Shown: positions 27,087-38,810, numbered from the stretch's first letter. The stretch is 64,000 bases of DNA from Curvibacter microcysteis (GCF_028649455.1 NZ_JAQSIO010000004.1:248001-312000), one strand, 5' to 3'. Notes: a model not told the origin generated them from the sequence alone. Numbers and translations are program-made.

Positions 27087-28487
27087 CTACATGAGCGCCG
27101 CCGGCAGCCACAGGGCAATGGCGGGGAACAGCATCAGCACGATGATGGCCAGCATGTAAACGAACATGAAGGGCATGACACCGGAGAACACATCGGTGAT
27201 CGGCCCGGGCTGGCGCCGCATGCCTTGCAGCACATAGAGCACCGTGCCGTCGGGCGGGCTGATCATGGCGATCTCGACCAGCATGGTGATGACCACGCCA
27301 AACCAGATCGGGTCGTAGCCCAGGGCCTTGACCACCGGGAACAGCAGGGGGATGGTGGTGATCACCATCGACATGCCTTCCATGAAGGTGCCCAGCGCCA
27401 GGTAAAAGCCAATGATGACCAGCATGATGGCCCAGCCCGGCAAGGGCAGCGAAGTCAGGAACTTGGCCAGCATCTGCGGGATGCCCAGCGAGGACAGGAT
27501 GTAGTTCAGGAAGTACGCGCCGAACAGGATGAGCGCGATCATCGAGGTGGTGCGCGCCGTGGAGCGCATGGACTCGCTCATCATCTTCCAGCTCAGTTTG
27601 CGGTCCACCAGCGACAGCACAATCGCCCCGGCCACGCCCAGCGCGGCGGACTCGGTGGGCGTGGCCCAGCCCGCGTAGATGGTGCCCAGCACCAGGCCGA
27701 TCAGCAGCGCGGTCGGCACCAGGTCCGACAGGCTGGCCAGGCGCTGGGCCCAGCCCACCGAGGCGCCACCTGCGTCACCGTGCAGCTTGAGGCGGTAGCT
27801 GTAGAACAGGATGGTGAGCGTGAACAACAGCACCACCAGCACGCTGGGGCCAACGGCCGCCAGGTACAGCGCGCCCACCGAGGTCTCGGTGATCAGGCCA
27901 TAGATGATGAAGGTGATGCCTGGCGGGATCAGGTTGCCCAGGGCACCGCCTGCCGCCAGTGACCCCAGTACGAGGCGCGGTGGGTAGTGGCTCTTCTCAA
28001 AGTAAGGCAAGGCCACCGAGCCCATGGTCGCCGCCGTCGCCACGCTGGAGCCGGCCACCGCCGAGAACACGCCGCAGGCCATGATGTTGGTGTGCAACAG
28101 GCCGCCGGGCAGGCGCCCCATCCACACGTTCAGGGCCCGGTACAGGCGCTCCGACAGACCGGCGCGCAGCATGATCTCGCCCATCAGCAGGAACAGCGGC
28201 ACCGAGACCAGCACGAAGTTGGTCGAAGGGCCCCAGATCATCTCGCCGATGAAGTTCCAGAACGGTCGGTCCGACAGGCCAAAACCCGCCAGCAAAGACA
28301 GCATGGCCAGGGCCGCGCCGACGTAGATGCCGCCCGCGAAGAAGCCGACAAAGGCCACCAGCACGGCGGCCAGGGCCCACCAGGGCACGCTGGCGGCCGA
28401 AGCCGCGGCCGCGCCGCTGGCCGGGCCAAACAGCGAGGCCAGGCCGACCACGGCGCCCATGACCAGGATGAAGACGATGGCGATCAT
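27087..28487 (-). CDS. TRAP transporter large permease (DctM type)
   Basis: Main membrane subunit of a sodium-driven TRAP importer, 466 aa with about 13 hydrophobic segments. DctM features include NFVLVSVPLFLLMGEIMLRAGLSERLY, AGSSVATAATMGSVALPYFEK and NLIPPGITFIIYGLITETSVG. The N terminus is longer than usual by an Ala-rich loop between the first two helices. The ATG overlaps the stop of the small permease gene (ATGA). Works with the DctQ and DctP proteins encoded just upstream. Confidence 0.94.
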   Translation of the reverse strand: MIAIVFILVMGAVVGLASLFGPASGAAAASAASVPWWALAAVLVAFVGFFAGGIYVGAALAMLSLLAGFGLSDRPFWNFIGEMIWGPSTNFVLVSVPLFLLMGEIMLRAGLSERLYRALNVWMGRLPGGLLHTNIMACGVFSAVAGSSVATAATMGSVALPYFEKSHYPPRLVLGSLAAGGALGNLIPPGITFIIYGLITETSVGALYLAAVGPSVLVVLLFTLTILFYSYRLKLHGDAGGASVGWAQRLASLSDLVPTALLIGLVLGTIYAGWATPTESAALGVAGAIVLSLVDRKLSWKMMSESMRSTARTTSMIALILFGAYFLNYILSSLGIPQMLAKFLTSLPLPGWAIMLVIIGFYLALGTFMEGMSMVITTIPLLFPVVKALGYDPIWFGVVITMLVEIAMISPPDGTVLYVLQGMRRQPGPITDVFSGVMPFMFVYMLAIIVLMLFPAIALWLPAALM

Positions 28488-29107
28488 TTCTGCGCTCCCA
28501 AAGCGGGGGTGGGGGTGGGCACGGGTGGGCTCATGTGGGCTTGCGCCTCGGACACCGCCTCCAGGGTTTCGGCGGCCTCGTCTTCATAGGTTCGGGCCAT
28601 CAACATGCGGTCCATCTGGTCGGCCTGGCCGGTGGCCAGTTGACGCAGCGAGCGCGCCAGCAAGGCCACGCCCGTCAACAGCAGCAGCACCAGGCCAGCG
28701 GCCCACAAGCCCTGTGGGATGACCATGGGCGTGCGCAGCGTGGAGAGGTCGGTGGCACCGAAGTCCCAGGAGTCTTTGGCCAGCGACAGCGCGCCATAGA
28801 CAAAGAACAGGGACGCCACCAGCAAGGCGCTCAGCGACAGCAGGTGCAGCCAGACGCGGACCTTCAGCGGCAGCTTCTGCACCAGCACGTCGATGCGCAC
28901 ATGGCCGCGCTCGAACAAGGTGCCGGCCAGGCCCCAGCTCATGCCCACGGCCATCAGGTAGCCTGTGAGCTCGGTCGTGGCCTCGGTCGAGAAGCCCAGA
29001 AAGCGCCGCGCGGCAATGTCAAAACAGATCAGCACGGTGATCAGCAGATAGCACCAGCCCGCCACGGTCATCGCGTGGCGGCTGAGGGACTCCAACAGCC
29101 GGTACAT
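28484..29107 (-). CDS. TRAP transporter small permease (DctQ type)
   Basis: Small membrane subunit, 207 aa, with four expected helices. The DctQ features are RRFLGFSTEATTELTGYLMAVGMSWGLAGTLFERGHVRIDVLV. The C-terminal 45 residues after the last helix are hydrophilic and end in a Pro-rich tail, longer than in most members. One base separates it from the stop of dctP, and it overlaps dctM by four bases, so the three are translationally coupled. Confidence 0.92.
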   Translation of the reverse strand: MYRLLESLSRHAMTVAGWCYLLITVLICFDIAARRFLGFSTEATTELTGYLMAVGMSWGLAGTLFERGHVRIDVLVQKLPLKVRVWLHLLSLSALLVASLFFVYGALSLAKDSWDFGATDLSTLRTPMVIPQGLWAAGLVLLLLTGVALLARSLRQLATGQADQMDRMLMARTYEDEAAETLEAVSEAQAHMSPPVPTPTPALGAQK

Positions 29108-29108
29108 G

Positions 29109-30185
29109 TCACTTGCCTGCGTACTTGATGCCAGTGATCGGGGCGATCACCTCGTTGTAGACCGCCGCGCAGCGGTCACCACAGCGCTTGATCCAGCCCG
29201 GCAGCACGTCTTCGCTCAGCTCTTTTTGCAGGGTGGCCAGCACATTGGCGTCGGGCTTGACCTCGACCATGGGCTTCTTCACCAGGGTGTGCAGCTTGCA
29301 GGCGTCGGCATGGCCCACGTTGCAGGCCACGCCGTCGTTGGTGGCGTCCACGCCGAGCTTCCACTGCGCTTCCTGCACCTCCGCCAGGGTCTTCTCCAGT
29401 TGGGCCCGCACCACCGGGTCGAGCTTGTTCCACCACGACAGGTTCACGAAGTAGCCCGAGGTCGACCAGGACAGGGGCATGGTGAACAAGTGGGTCGACA
29501 CCTCGGTCCACTTGACGCCATTGCCCGAGCCAGCGCCGGTGATGCCGCAGTCCACCGTGCCGCGCTCCAGCGCGGTGTAGACCTCACCAAAGGCCAGCGA
29601 CACGGGCTGGCCGCCCAAGGCCTTGACCAAGTCGGCGGCCGAGGGGCCGTTGGTGCGGACCTTCAGGCCCTTGAGGTCGGCCAGGCTGGTGATGGGCTTG
29701 CGGCAAAACAGCATCTGGCCCGAGAAGGGGTAGGTGGCGATCAGCTTGATGCCCAGGCGCTCCAGCTCCTTGTTGGCCACCGGCACCATGGCGTCGGCCA
29801 CCTTGCGGGCCTGGCGGATGTCCGGGTTCATGCCGGCCAGGTCCACGCCGTCGAGCATGGGCACATCGCCCGACACGGTGGTCAGCGGGGCGGCGGCAAT
29901 GTCCACCTGGCCCGAGCGCACCAGGCGCAGGACTTCAGGGCCGTTGACGTTGCGCTCAGGCCAGGACGAGAGGGTCACTTCCACACGGCCACCGGTGGCC
30001 TTGCTCAGGCCGTCACGCAGCAAGGGCTGGTCGACCCGGGTGTATTGCGGCAGGTTCGGCGCCACCTGGGTGATGGCCTGGATGGCGACCTTGGGGCCGG
30101 CCGGAAAGGCCTGGGCCGAGGCCAGCGAGGGCAGCAGGGTCGAGGCGGCCAGGATCACGGCCAAGGTGGTTGGTTTGAGTTTCAT
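29109..30185 (-). CDS. TRAP transporter solute-binding protein (DctP family)
   Basis: Periplasmic binding protein, 358 aa. A Sec signal peptide (KLKPTTLAVILAASTLLPSLASAQA) is followed by a DctP domain. The domain contains LKGLKVRTNGPSAADLVKALGGQPVSLAFGEVYTALERGTVD, including the Arg that usually salt-bridges a substrate carboxylate. Several Cys in the C-terminal half (CNVGHADACKL and RCGDRC) may form disulfides and are uncommon. The ligand is therefore probably a carboxylic acid. TTGGAG lies five bases before the ATG. Confidence 0.93.
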   Translation of the reverse strand: MKLKPTTLAVILAASTLLPSLASAQAFPAGPKVAIQAITQVAPNLPQYTRVDQPLLRDGLSKATGGRVEVTLSSWPERNVNGPEVLRLVRSGQVDIAAAPLTTVSGDVPMLDGVDLAGMNPDIRQARKVADAMVPVANKELERLGIKLIATYPFSGQMLFCRKPITSLADLKGLKVRTNGPSAADLVKALGGQPVSLAFGEVYTALERGTVDCGITGAGSGNGVKWTEVSTHLFTMPLSWSTSGYFVNLSWWNKLDPVVRAQLEKTLAEVQEAQWKLGVDATNDGVACNVGHADACKLHTLVKKPMVEVKPDANVLATLQKELSEDVLPGWIKRCGDRCAAVYNEVIAPITGIKYAGK

Positions 30186-30250
30186 GGGAGCTCCAAGAGG
30201 ACGGGGGGGTGAGGGGTCAATCTGTCAAAGAGGCCGGGGCGGCGGGGCCG

Positions 30251-31048
30251 CTAGCCGGTGGCCAGCTGGTGGTTCAACCAATCGGTCACCAACATGCAGC
30301 CCGGGGAGTGGGTGATGCACAAAGGGGGCCGGGTCGCCATGGCCACCGATTGCGGCGTCACGCCACAGGCCCAGAACACGGGGATCTCATCGGGCCCGAT
30401 GTCCACCGGGTCGCCAAAGTCGGGCTGGGCCAGGTCGGCGATGCCAATCAGGTCGGGCCGCCCCAGGTGCACTGGCGCGCCATGCACCTGGGCAAAACGC
30501 GAAGTCACCTGCACCGCGCGGATCGCGTCGGCCGGCGTCATGGGCCGCATGGACACCACCATCGGGCCGGCAAACGGGCCGGCCGATTGGGTGGGCACGT
30601 TGGTGCGGTACATCGCCACGTTGCGGCCTTGCTGCACATGGCGCAGCGGGATGCCGGCCTCGATCAGGGCCTGCTCGAACGAGAAGGAGCAGCCCAGCAC
30701 GAAGGTCACGAAGTCGTCCTGCCACAGCGCGGTCAGGTCCGAGGGCTGGTGCACCAGCATGCCGTCGCGCCAGACGCGGTAGCTCGGCACGTCACTGCGG
30801 ATGTCGATGTCCTGCCCCAGGGTGGGCAGAAAAGGGTCGCCCGGTTCGGACACCGCCAGCAAAGGGCAGGACTTGGGATTGCGTTGGCAGAACAGCAAAA
30901 AATCGGCCGCCAGGGCCTGCGGCAGGATCATGAGATTGCCCTGCACCAAGCCTGGCGCCAGGCCTGAGGTGTGGCCTTGGTGTTCGCCCCGGCGAATCGG
31001 CTGGCGCGCCTGCCAGCCCAGGCTGGGCGCAGTGGTCAGCGCGCTCAT
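30251..31048 (-). CDS. DUF1445 putative hydro-lyase (D-glutamate-cyclase-like family)
   Basis: Family enzyme of 265 aa. Typical motifs are [38 protein letters not shown] and the C-terminal FWACGVTPQ and [13 protein letters not shown]. Bacterial members are annotated as putative hydro-lyases, and the mammalian relative D-glutamate cyclase interconverts D-glutamate and 5-oxo-D-proline. A reaction on a cyclic amide or acyl amino acid fits the amidase in the same operon, but the substrate is unknown. It overlaps the upstream cupin gene by four bases. Confidence 0.87.
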   Translation of the reverse strand: MSALTTAPSLGWQARQPIRRGEHQGHTSGLAPGLVQGNLMILPQALAADFLLFCQRNPKSCPLLAVSEPGDPFLPTLGQDIDIRSDVPSYRVWRDGMLVHQPSDLTALWQDDFVTFVLGCSFSFEQALIEAGIPLRHVQQGRNVAMYRTNVPTQSAGPFAGPMVVSMRPMTPADAIRAVQVTSRFAQVHGAPVHLGRPDLIGIADLAQPDFGDPVDIGPDEIPVFWACGVTPQSVAMATRPPLCITHSPGCMLVTDWLNHQLATG

Positions 31049-31458
31049 GGCGTCACCTCGTGGTACTGGATCTCCAGCATCAGGCAGCCGCCGCGCGACA
31101 GAAAGGGCCCGTGCACGGCGCCCGGGGGGCGGCAGGCGTAGGTGGGTGCGCTGAAGGTCTCACCGCCCTGCCCTTGCGCATCGCAGCCCACAACCAAGTC
31201 GCCTTGCAGCAGGTAGACCTCTTCGCAGAAGTCGTGCACCACGGCACGGTCCAGCCAGGCCCCTGGCGACCAGCGCGCCAGCAGGGTGCGCGAGCCAGTG
31301 CGGCGCTCGGCGTCAAAGCTGTCGCGCAGCGTCAGTTCTTCGATGCGGCCGCTGCGCGAGGGCACGACCTGCCAGTCAGCGCTGGCCAGCAGCGGCTGCA
31401 GATCAAAGAATTCACGGTGCGGTAATGGCTTTGTGTCAGGGGCTGAACTGAAGGTCAT
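31045..31458 (-). CDS. Cupin-domain protein
   Basis: Small single-domain cupin, 137 aa, of the ChrR/cupin_7-like type. Metal-binding candidates are His and Glu in [16 protein letters not shown] and His in PPGAVHGPF. It is the first gene of the catabolic operon, coupled by an ATGA overlap to the hydro-lyase gene. It could be an isomerase, decarboxylase or sensor; the sequence does not decide. Confidence 0.82.
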   Translation of the reverse strand: MTFSSAPDTKPLPHREFFDLQPLLASADWQVVPSRSGRIEELTLRDSFDAERRTGSRTLLARWSPGAWLDRAVVHDFCEEVYLLQGDLVVGCDAQGQGGETFSAPTYACRPPGAVHGPFLSRGGCLMLEIQYHEVTP

Positions 31459-31615
31459 GCGCCCAGTGTTGACGCGGGGCGATGCGGGGTCAAACGAGAA
31501 ATTCTGGTGTCAACCGATAGGGATTTTTGATGCACCGCTGTGGCCCGCGCCGTGCACCACATCGGCCCGGGACCGCACTGAAACAGCGCGGCACGGCGGG
31601 TCGCACAAGGCGGGC

Positions 31616-32530
31616 TCAGGCGTCGAGCACGGGCAGGCTGCAGCGCGCCGTGAAGGCCTCGCTGGCCTCGCGCGCCATCATCACCAAGGCCTCGGCCACC
31701 GGCGAGGCCGGGTCCATGCGGACGCTGGCCACCAGCGGCAAGGGCGAGGGCGTGGGCTCCAGGTCCAACAGCACCAGGCGGCCTTCGAGCACGTCACGCT
31801 CGATCACGGGCAGCGGCAGCGGCGCGATGCCAAAGCCGGATCGGGTCAGGTCCACCATGGCCGCCAGCGACGAGAAGTAGCTCACCCGCAGGTCCGGGCA
31901 ATCGGCCGCACTCTGAGCGATGTTGCGGTACACGCTGGACTCGCGGTGGAAGGAAATGATGGGATGGCGCGCGATGTCCTGGAAGCGCAGCCGCCCCGGC
32001 GGCAACTGGCTGGCCAGGCCCGGGCTGGTGGCCCAGCGCATGGCGTAGGTGGCGATGCGCCGGTTCTCGATGAAGCCGGGCGTGATCTCCTCGGACAGCA
32101 GGGCGCAGTCCAGGCTGCCGCGCAGCAGGTCGTCGCGCAGGCGCGGCGTGATGTCGGAGATCAGCTCCAGCGTGACCTTGGGGTAGCGCGCCACAAAACG
32201 CGACAGCAGATCAGGCAGCCAGGTGTGCACCACGGTCTCGATGGCGCCGATGCGCAACATGCCGGAAAACGCATCGGTCTGCCCCACGGCGGCCACCATG
32301 CGGGTCTGCAGCTCGATCATGCGCAGCGCGTACGGCATCAGCTCCGAGCCCTGGTAGGTCAGGGTGATGGCGCGGCGCTCACGCTCGAACAGGCGCACGC
32401 CAAACTGCTCTTCCAGCGTGGCGATGCGGCTGGAAATGCCCGCTTGGGTGGTGTGCAGTTTGTCGGCAGCGGCCTTGAAGCTGCCCAGCTTGGCGACCCA
32501 CACAAAGGCTTCGAGAAAACGCACGTTCAT
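31616..32530 (-). CDS. LysR-family regulator upstream of the amidase/TRAP operon
   Basis: LysR protein of 304 aa. The helix-turn-helix is MNVRFLEAFVWVAKLGSFKAAADKLHTTQAGISSRIATLEEQF and the effector domain contains LRIGAIETVVHTWLPDLL and SGFGIAPLPLPVIE. It is encoded on the same strand as the operon and 157 bases upstream of the cupin gene. It probably controls that operon, although LysR genes are more often divergent. Confidence 0.9.
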   Translation of the reverse strand: MNVRFLEAFVWVAKLGSFKAAADKLHTTQAGISSRIATLEEQFGVRLFERERRAITLTYQGSELMPYALRMIELQTRMVAAVGQTDAFSGMLRIGAIETVVHTWLPDLLSRFVARYPKVTLELISDITPRLRDDLLRGSLDCALLSEEITPGFIENRRIATYAMRWATSPGLASQLPPGRLRFQDIARHPIISFHRESSVYRNIAQSAADCPDLRVSYFSSLAAMVDLTRSGFGIAPLPLPVIERDVLEGRLVLLDLEPTPSPLPLVASVRMDPASPVAEALVMMAREASEAFTARCSLPVLDA

Positions 32531-32851
32531 GCGCGCAGTCTAACCACCCGCGGGCCACGCCAAAGCCGGGTGGAACCAGGGGGTCTCAGGGCCCCAAGGT
32601 CTCGGTCGGTTGCCGTGATCGCCAAACGCTTGGCCGCCCTGGGGCGACCGCAGGTCAAAAAAGCCCGGGCAAGGGGATCGCAAGGCTCCGCACAGACCTG
32701 CCTGCCTGTACGGGGGCAGTTCCCTGCGCCAGCCCTGCCTGGGCTCGGCCATTCTGTGGCGTTGGCGTCAAGCGCTGTTATAGGGCGGGTAAACCGCCTG
32801 TACCAAAACCGGGGCCAGCGGGCCGCCACGCAGCGCCGCTGCGGCGCCGCC
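32531..32851. other. Non-coding gap between LysR gene and small membrane protein gene
   Basis: In these 321 bases I see no convincing gene. It holds a small hairpin (GGCGG-GTAAA-CCGCC around 32785-32799) and a weak minus-strand promoter candidate. Open frames here are Arg/Pro-rich and lack family features. Confidence 0.5.
32777..32806 (-). promoter_or_regulatory. Weak promoter candidate upstream of the LysR gene
   Basis: On the minus strand TTGGTA (32806-32801) and TATAAC (32782-32777) are 18 bases apart. They match four and five of six consensus positions. The promoter would give a leader of about 240 bases before the LysR start. Low confidence. Confidence 0.25.
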
Positions 32852-33196
32852 TCAACGCTGCGGCAGGCGCGGCGCGTGGGGATCGTTGGCCGCCGGTGTG
32901 TCGTGGACCTCGCGCACCTCGACATCGGTGATGTCGGTGGCGGCCGGGCGGTGAACCGCGGCCCCGGGGGCCCGGCGCATCACGTTGCCAAACTGCTGAC
33001 CCAGGTCAAAGCGGTTGACCCAGGGGGTGACAGGGCGGCCCGTGAGGCGAGCCCAGGCGGCGCGCAAGGCCCAGCCCAGGGCCAGCAAAGCCAGGGCCGC
33101 GATCAGGCTGGCCACCAACACCAGAGCGGCTGCGACCAGCACCAGGCGCAACAGGAGTCGGGAGAGGGCGGACAGGGCTTGGGGAAGTCCGGTCAT
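32852..33196 (-). CDS. Small membrane protein of unknown function
   Basis: Protein of 114 aa that I cannot assign. Residues 12-45 form one long or two short hydrophobic helices (LLLRLVLVAAALVLVASLIAALALLALGWAL). The rest is soluble and ends in a Pro/Arg-rich tail. AAGGA lies five bases before the ATG, which supports a real gene. It lies 96 bases downstream of clpB on the same strand and could be transcribed with it. Confidence 0.7.
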   Translation of the reverse strand: MTGLPQALSALSRLLLRLVLVAAALVLVASLIAALALLALGWALRAAWARLTGRPVTPWVNRFDLGQQFGNVMRRAPGAAVHRPAATDITDVEVREVHDTPAANDPHAPRLPQR

Positions 33197-33292
33197 GAAG
33201 TCCTTTCAAAGTGGCAGAGCCCAGGGCGCGGCAGCGCACCGGGCTCAACACCCCTCAGATGGGGCGGCACCGAGAAAGTTCAAGCCAGGGGC

Positions 33293-35905
<2,613 letters not shown>

Positions 35906-35931
35906 GGGTGTGATCTCCAGATGCACAGGCA

Positions 35932-35959
35932 GCTTGTGGCCCTCGGAGGGTATTTCAAG
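35932..35959 (-). promoter_or_regulatory. Candidate heat-shock promoter of clpB
   Basis: On the minus strand CTTGAA (35959-35954) matches the sigma-32 -35 core. About 14 bases further, CCACAAGC only weakly resembles the -10 (CCCCATNT). Supported mainly by the gene it precedes. Confidence 0.4.
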
Positions 35960-35996
35960 GCCCCGCCCGGCGCCAGAGCCTGACTAAAATCAAAGC

Positions 35997-36575
35997 ATGG
36001 ACATCCACCAGCTGTCAGCGCAGTACCAGAAGGACCAGGACCGCATCCTGATGCGCTTCAACACCACCTCGCACGAAGAGTTGCGCGTGTGGCTGACCCG
36101 GGTGCTGCTGCGCGGCTGGTGGCCCCACCTGCGCGCCGCCGTGGCCAGCCTGGAGACGCGCGACCAACCCGACACCCCGCGCCACGAACGCGAACAGCAA
36201 AGTCGGCAACGCCGCGCCGAAGTCCTGGCCCAGGCCGACTTGGCCAGCCCCTTTGAAGAACGCGAGGCCACCTTGCCCCTGGGCAGCGCCCCGCTGCTGT
36301 TGACCGAGGTCAGCCAACAGCAGCACGACAACAAGCTATCGCTGTCCTTTGCCGAAAAGCTCGAGAACCCCAGCCAGCCGCCACGCGCTTTTGACCTGGA
36401 ACTGGAGCTGCCCCTGCTGCACGGCCTGGTGCACTTGCTGGAGATGGCCCTGAGCCAAACCGACTGGGGCCTGCTGTCCGAAGGGGACGCCGAGCCCCTG
36501 GGGGCCGAGGTGGAAATCGAATCGGAAGGCGAAGCCAGCGCCCTGCCCCCGGTCAAGCCACGCTACCTGCACTGA
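35997..36575 (+). CDS. Protein of unknown function
   Basis: A 192-residue protein that I do not recognise. It starts MDIHQLSAQYQKDQDRILMRF, has a helical, charged N-terminal half (LRVWLTRVLLRGWWPHLRAAVASLE, then Gln/Arg-rich) and an acidic C terminus (EVEIESEGEAS). No signal peptide or membrane segment. It is divergent from clpB with 91 bases between, so it may share regulatory sequence with the chaperone gene. A role with ClpB is only a guess. Confidence 0.75.
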   Translation: MDIHQLSAQYQKDQDRILMRFNTTSHEELRVWLTRVLLRGWWPHLRAAVASLETRDQPDTPRHEREQQSRQRRAEVLAQADLASPFEEREATLPLGSAPLLLTEVSQQQHDNKLSLSFAEKLENPSQPPRAFDLELELPLLHGLVHLLEMALSQTDWGLLSEGDAEPLGAEVEIESEGEASALPPVKPRYLH

Positions 36576-36605
36576 GCCCGCCGCACGCCGGCCGGCCGCT
36601 GCGCC

Positions 36606-37091
36606 TCAGGCGTTGCGCGCTTCGATGCCCCAGCGCGCCAGCGCCGCGTCGTCACTGACACGGGCGTCGACCCAGCGGGCGCCTTGCGGGGTCGCCTCTT
36701 TCTTCCAGAACGGCGCCTGCGTCTTGAGGTAGTCCATCAAGAATTCACAAGCCTGAAAACTCTGGCCGCGGTGCGCCGAGCTGACCGCCACCAGCACGAT
36801 CTGGTCGCCGGGTTGCAGCAGGCCCACCCGGTGCACCACGCGCGCGGCGAAGATGTCAAAGCGGCGCCGCGCCTCGTCAATCATGGCCTCGATGGCCTTC
36901 TCGGTCATGCCGGGGTAATGCTCCAGCTCCATCGACAACACGGGGGCGCCGTTGTTGCCTTCATAGCCCCCCCGCACCGTGCCGACAAAACTGCACACCG
37001 CGCCCACGCGGCGGTCATGCTGGCGCAGCGCGGCCAGTTCGGCGGAGACATCGAAGTCGGCGGTTTGGATGGCGGTACGGAGCAGGCTCAT
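36606..37091 (-). CDS. moaE: Molybdopterin synthase catalytic subunit MoaE
   Basis: Large subunit of molybdopterin synthase, which transfers sulfur from MoaD thiocarboxylate to precursor Z, 161 aa. Features: GAVCSFVGTVRG, LELEHYPGMTEKAIEAMIDEA-like segment (MELEHYPGMTEKAI), HRVGLLQPGDQIVLVAVSSAHR and the active-site Lys region YLKTQAPFWKKE. Start is ATG at 37091 (MSLLRT), with an in-frame alternative nine bases upstream. Its partner moaD is more than 6 kb away, although the two are usually adjacent in related genomes. Confidence 0.95.
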   Translation of the reverse strand: MSLLRTAIQTADFDVSAELAALRQHDRRVGAVCSFVGTVRGGYEGNNGAPVLSMELEHYPGMTEKAIEAMIDEARRRFDIFAARVVHRVGLLQPGDQIVLVAVSSAHRGQSFQACEFLMDYLKTQAPFWKKEATPQGARWVDARVSDDAALARWGIEARNA

Positions 37092-37193
37092 GGGCTGCAT
37101 TTTGGCACTGCCCCCGCGGGTTTGCCGGCACAACGGGCCCGCGTGTTGGCCCGAGGGCCGCCGAGCCCGTCATGATGGAATCAAACAGCTTGC

Positions 37194-37838
37194 TCAGATT
37201 TTGATGAACTGGGTGGCAGACAAAGCGCCAAATGGCAGCTCCGACAAGCGCCCCCCGACCGCCAGCGTGCCAAGATCAACCGGAAAGTAACCGATGGCCT
37301 CCAGGAGCTGGCGAACTTCCGCTTTGGCTGGGGCATCGTCGCCGGCGTAGAACATGGCGCGCTGGCCGCCGGCGACTTGGGGCTGCCCCAATGCGTTCAC
37401 GTCCAGGTGATTGAACGCCTTGACCACCCGGGCACCGGGCACCATTTCGCTGAAGACTTCGCTGGACGAGCGCCCGCCCAAGTCGATGGCCTTGATGCCA
37501 TAGGCCGCCAGTGGATTGGTGGGGTCCTGGGCGTCTGGCGAATGGGGGTCCAGGAACGCCACGGGATTGGTGCCGTCAATCACGATGCGCCCCTTCCAGG
37601 CGGGCAGACTGCCCAAAGCCTGACTCAGGTCTGTCCAACGCACGGCGATGAGCACGATGTCTGCAGCGGCGGCCTCGGCCACGGTACCCGCCTGAATGGT
37701 GGGGCCCAGTTCCGCCACCAGTGTGGCCAGGGATTCAGGCCCGCGCCGGGTGGAAATGATGGCCGACAGGCCCTTGTTGGCCAATGCGCGAGCGACGTTG
37801 GAGCCCAAACCGCCAGAGCCAATGATGCCGAAGTTCAT
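37194..37838 (-). CDS. NADPH-dependent F420-reductase-like oxidoreductase
   Basis: NAD(P)-binding protein, 214 aa. The N-terminal Rossmann motif is GIIGSGGLGSNVARALANKG, with STRRGP following, where the Arg residues suggest NADPH. The fold is that of FNO/YadX-like reductases (F420_oxidored family), but coenzyme F420 need not be used in this lineage. It shares strand with the downstream-adjacent pirin gene 78 bases upstream of its start, and the pair is divergent from a LysR gene. Probably a stress or redox cassette. Confidence 0.85.
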   Translation of the reverse strand: MNFGIIGSGGLGSNVARALANKGLSAIISTRRGPESLATLVAELGPTIQAGTVAEAAAADIVLIAVRWTDLSQALGSLPAWKGRIVIDGTNPVAFLDPHSPDAQDPTNPLAAYGIKAIDLGGRSSSEVFSEMVPGARVVKAFNHLDVNALGQPQVAGGQRAMFYAGDDAPAKAEVRQLLEAIGYFPVDLGTLAVGGRLSELPFGALSATQFIKI

Positions 37839-37916
37839 GATGATTGCCTTTGTGAATTGAAGTGGGTGAAAAGAAAGTGAGGGGAACGTGTGTCGTTTGA
37901 AGGTCGGGAATCCAGC

Positions 37917-38738
37917 TCAGCGCATTGGCAGACCAAGGCGACGAATTTCTGCTTCGCCCTTCGCCAGCGTGGCGCGGCTGGTGTGCACCGAGTAGCGTCC
38001 CGTCACCAAGTCGTGCGGGTGTGGGACGGCTGAGCCCAGCACAAAACTGGTGGTGTGGGTGGCCACAAAGTCGATGCTTTGACCGCTGGGCTCAAAAGCC
38101 ACGAGCTCGCCTGCCGCAATGGCTTCGCTGGCCACCAGCGCGCCCTTGGCCACAGCCACCCAAGCCACGGTATGGCCCAGCGGCGGGGTGTAGGTCCAGC
38201 GCTGGCCTGCGTCCAGACGCACCGACAGATAGGTCATGCCCTCGGGTGCCGCCAGAGGGCTTTGTGCGGCGCCGTCAGTGCCCATCAGCACCCGCACAGG
38301 TCCTGCCTGGGGTACCTGTTCGGGCGCGAGGTACTGGCTGTGAGCTGGGGCGTTCTCCAGCACTTCGGGCAGGGCCACCCAGAGCTGAAAGCCCAGGCCA
38401 GGCGTGTGACCCACAGGTTCGCCGGCATGCCACACGCCATTGCCAGCACACATCCATTCGACGCCGCCAGCCCGCAGCAAGCCCGCTTGCCCCGTGCTGT
38501 CTTGGTAACGCACATCCCCTTCGTACAAGAACGTGAGGGTGGCGATGCCCGAGTGGGGATGCATGCCAAAACCCTGTCCCGCCATGCTCGGCTCGAAATG
38601 AAACAGATCCAGAAAGACAAAAGGCTTGAGCACCTGGCCCAGGTCGCCAGGGCTCATGAGCCGGGTGATGGGGCCGCGTGTGGTGCCAACGTGGCGGTGA
38701 GTGATCGCGCGTGGCACTGAAGCAGAAGCAGACATCAC
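37917..38738 (-). CDS. Pirin-family protein
   Basis: Bicupin pirin, 273 aa. The N-terminal cupin has metal-site candidates His60 and His62 (GMHPHSGIATLTF) and His104 (GNGVWHAGEP). In human pirin the fourth ligand is Glu two residues after that His; here Glu is three after, so the site may differ. Bacterial pirins include quercetinases and redox sensors. ATG at 38738 or 38735. Divergent from a LysR gene across a short AT-rich region with a palindrome. Confidence 0.88.
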   Translation of the reverse strand: MMSASASVPRAITHRHVGTTRGPITRLMSPGDLGQVLKPFVFLDLFHFEPSMAGQGFGMHPHSGIATLTFLYEGDVRYQDSTGQAGLLRAGGVEWMCAGNGVWHAGEPVGHTPGLGFQLWVALPEVLENAPAHSQYLAPEQVPQAGPVRVLMGTDGAAQSPLAAPEGMTYLSVRLDAGQRWTYTPPLGHTVAWVAVAKGALVASEAIAAGELVAFEPSGQSIDFVATHTTSFVLGSAVPHPHDLVTGRYSVHTSRATLAKGEAEIRRLGLPMR

Positions 38739-38791
38739 GAGAACCTTGGAGGTGTTGAACTGATGCCTGTAGCTTAAAAATGGATTGATTA

Positions 38792-38810
38792 ATTGAATAG
38801 ATGGTTCAAT
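38792..38810. promoter_or_regulatory. LysR-type operator candidate between pirin and LysR genes
   Basis: Perfect inverted repeat ATTGAA-N7-TTCAAT in a conspicuously AT-rich divergent region. It has the size and symmetry of LysR recognition sites and lies 42 bases before the LysR ATG. Confidence 0.55.

Noticed and set aside
33217..33246. Inverted repeat GAGCCC/GGGCTC between clpB and the small membrane protein
   Set aside because: Six-base arms with an 18-base loop and no U-tail; too weak to call a terminator.
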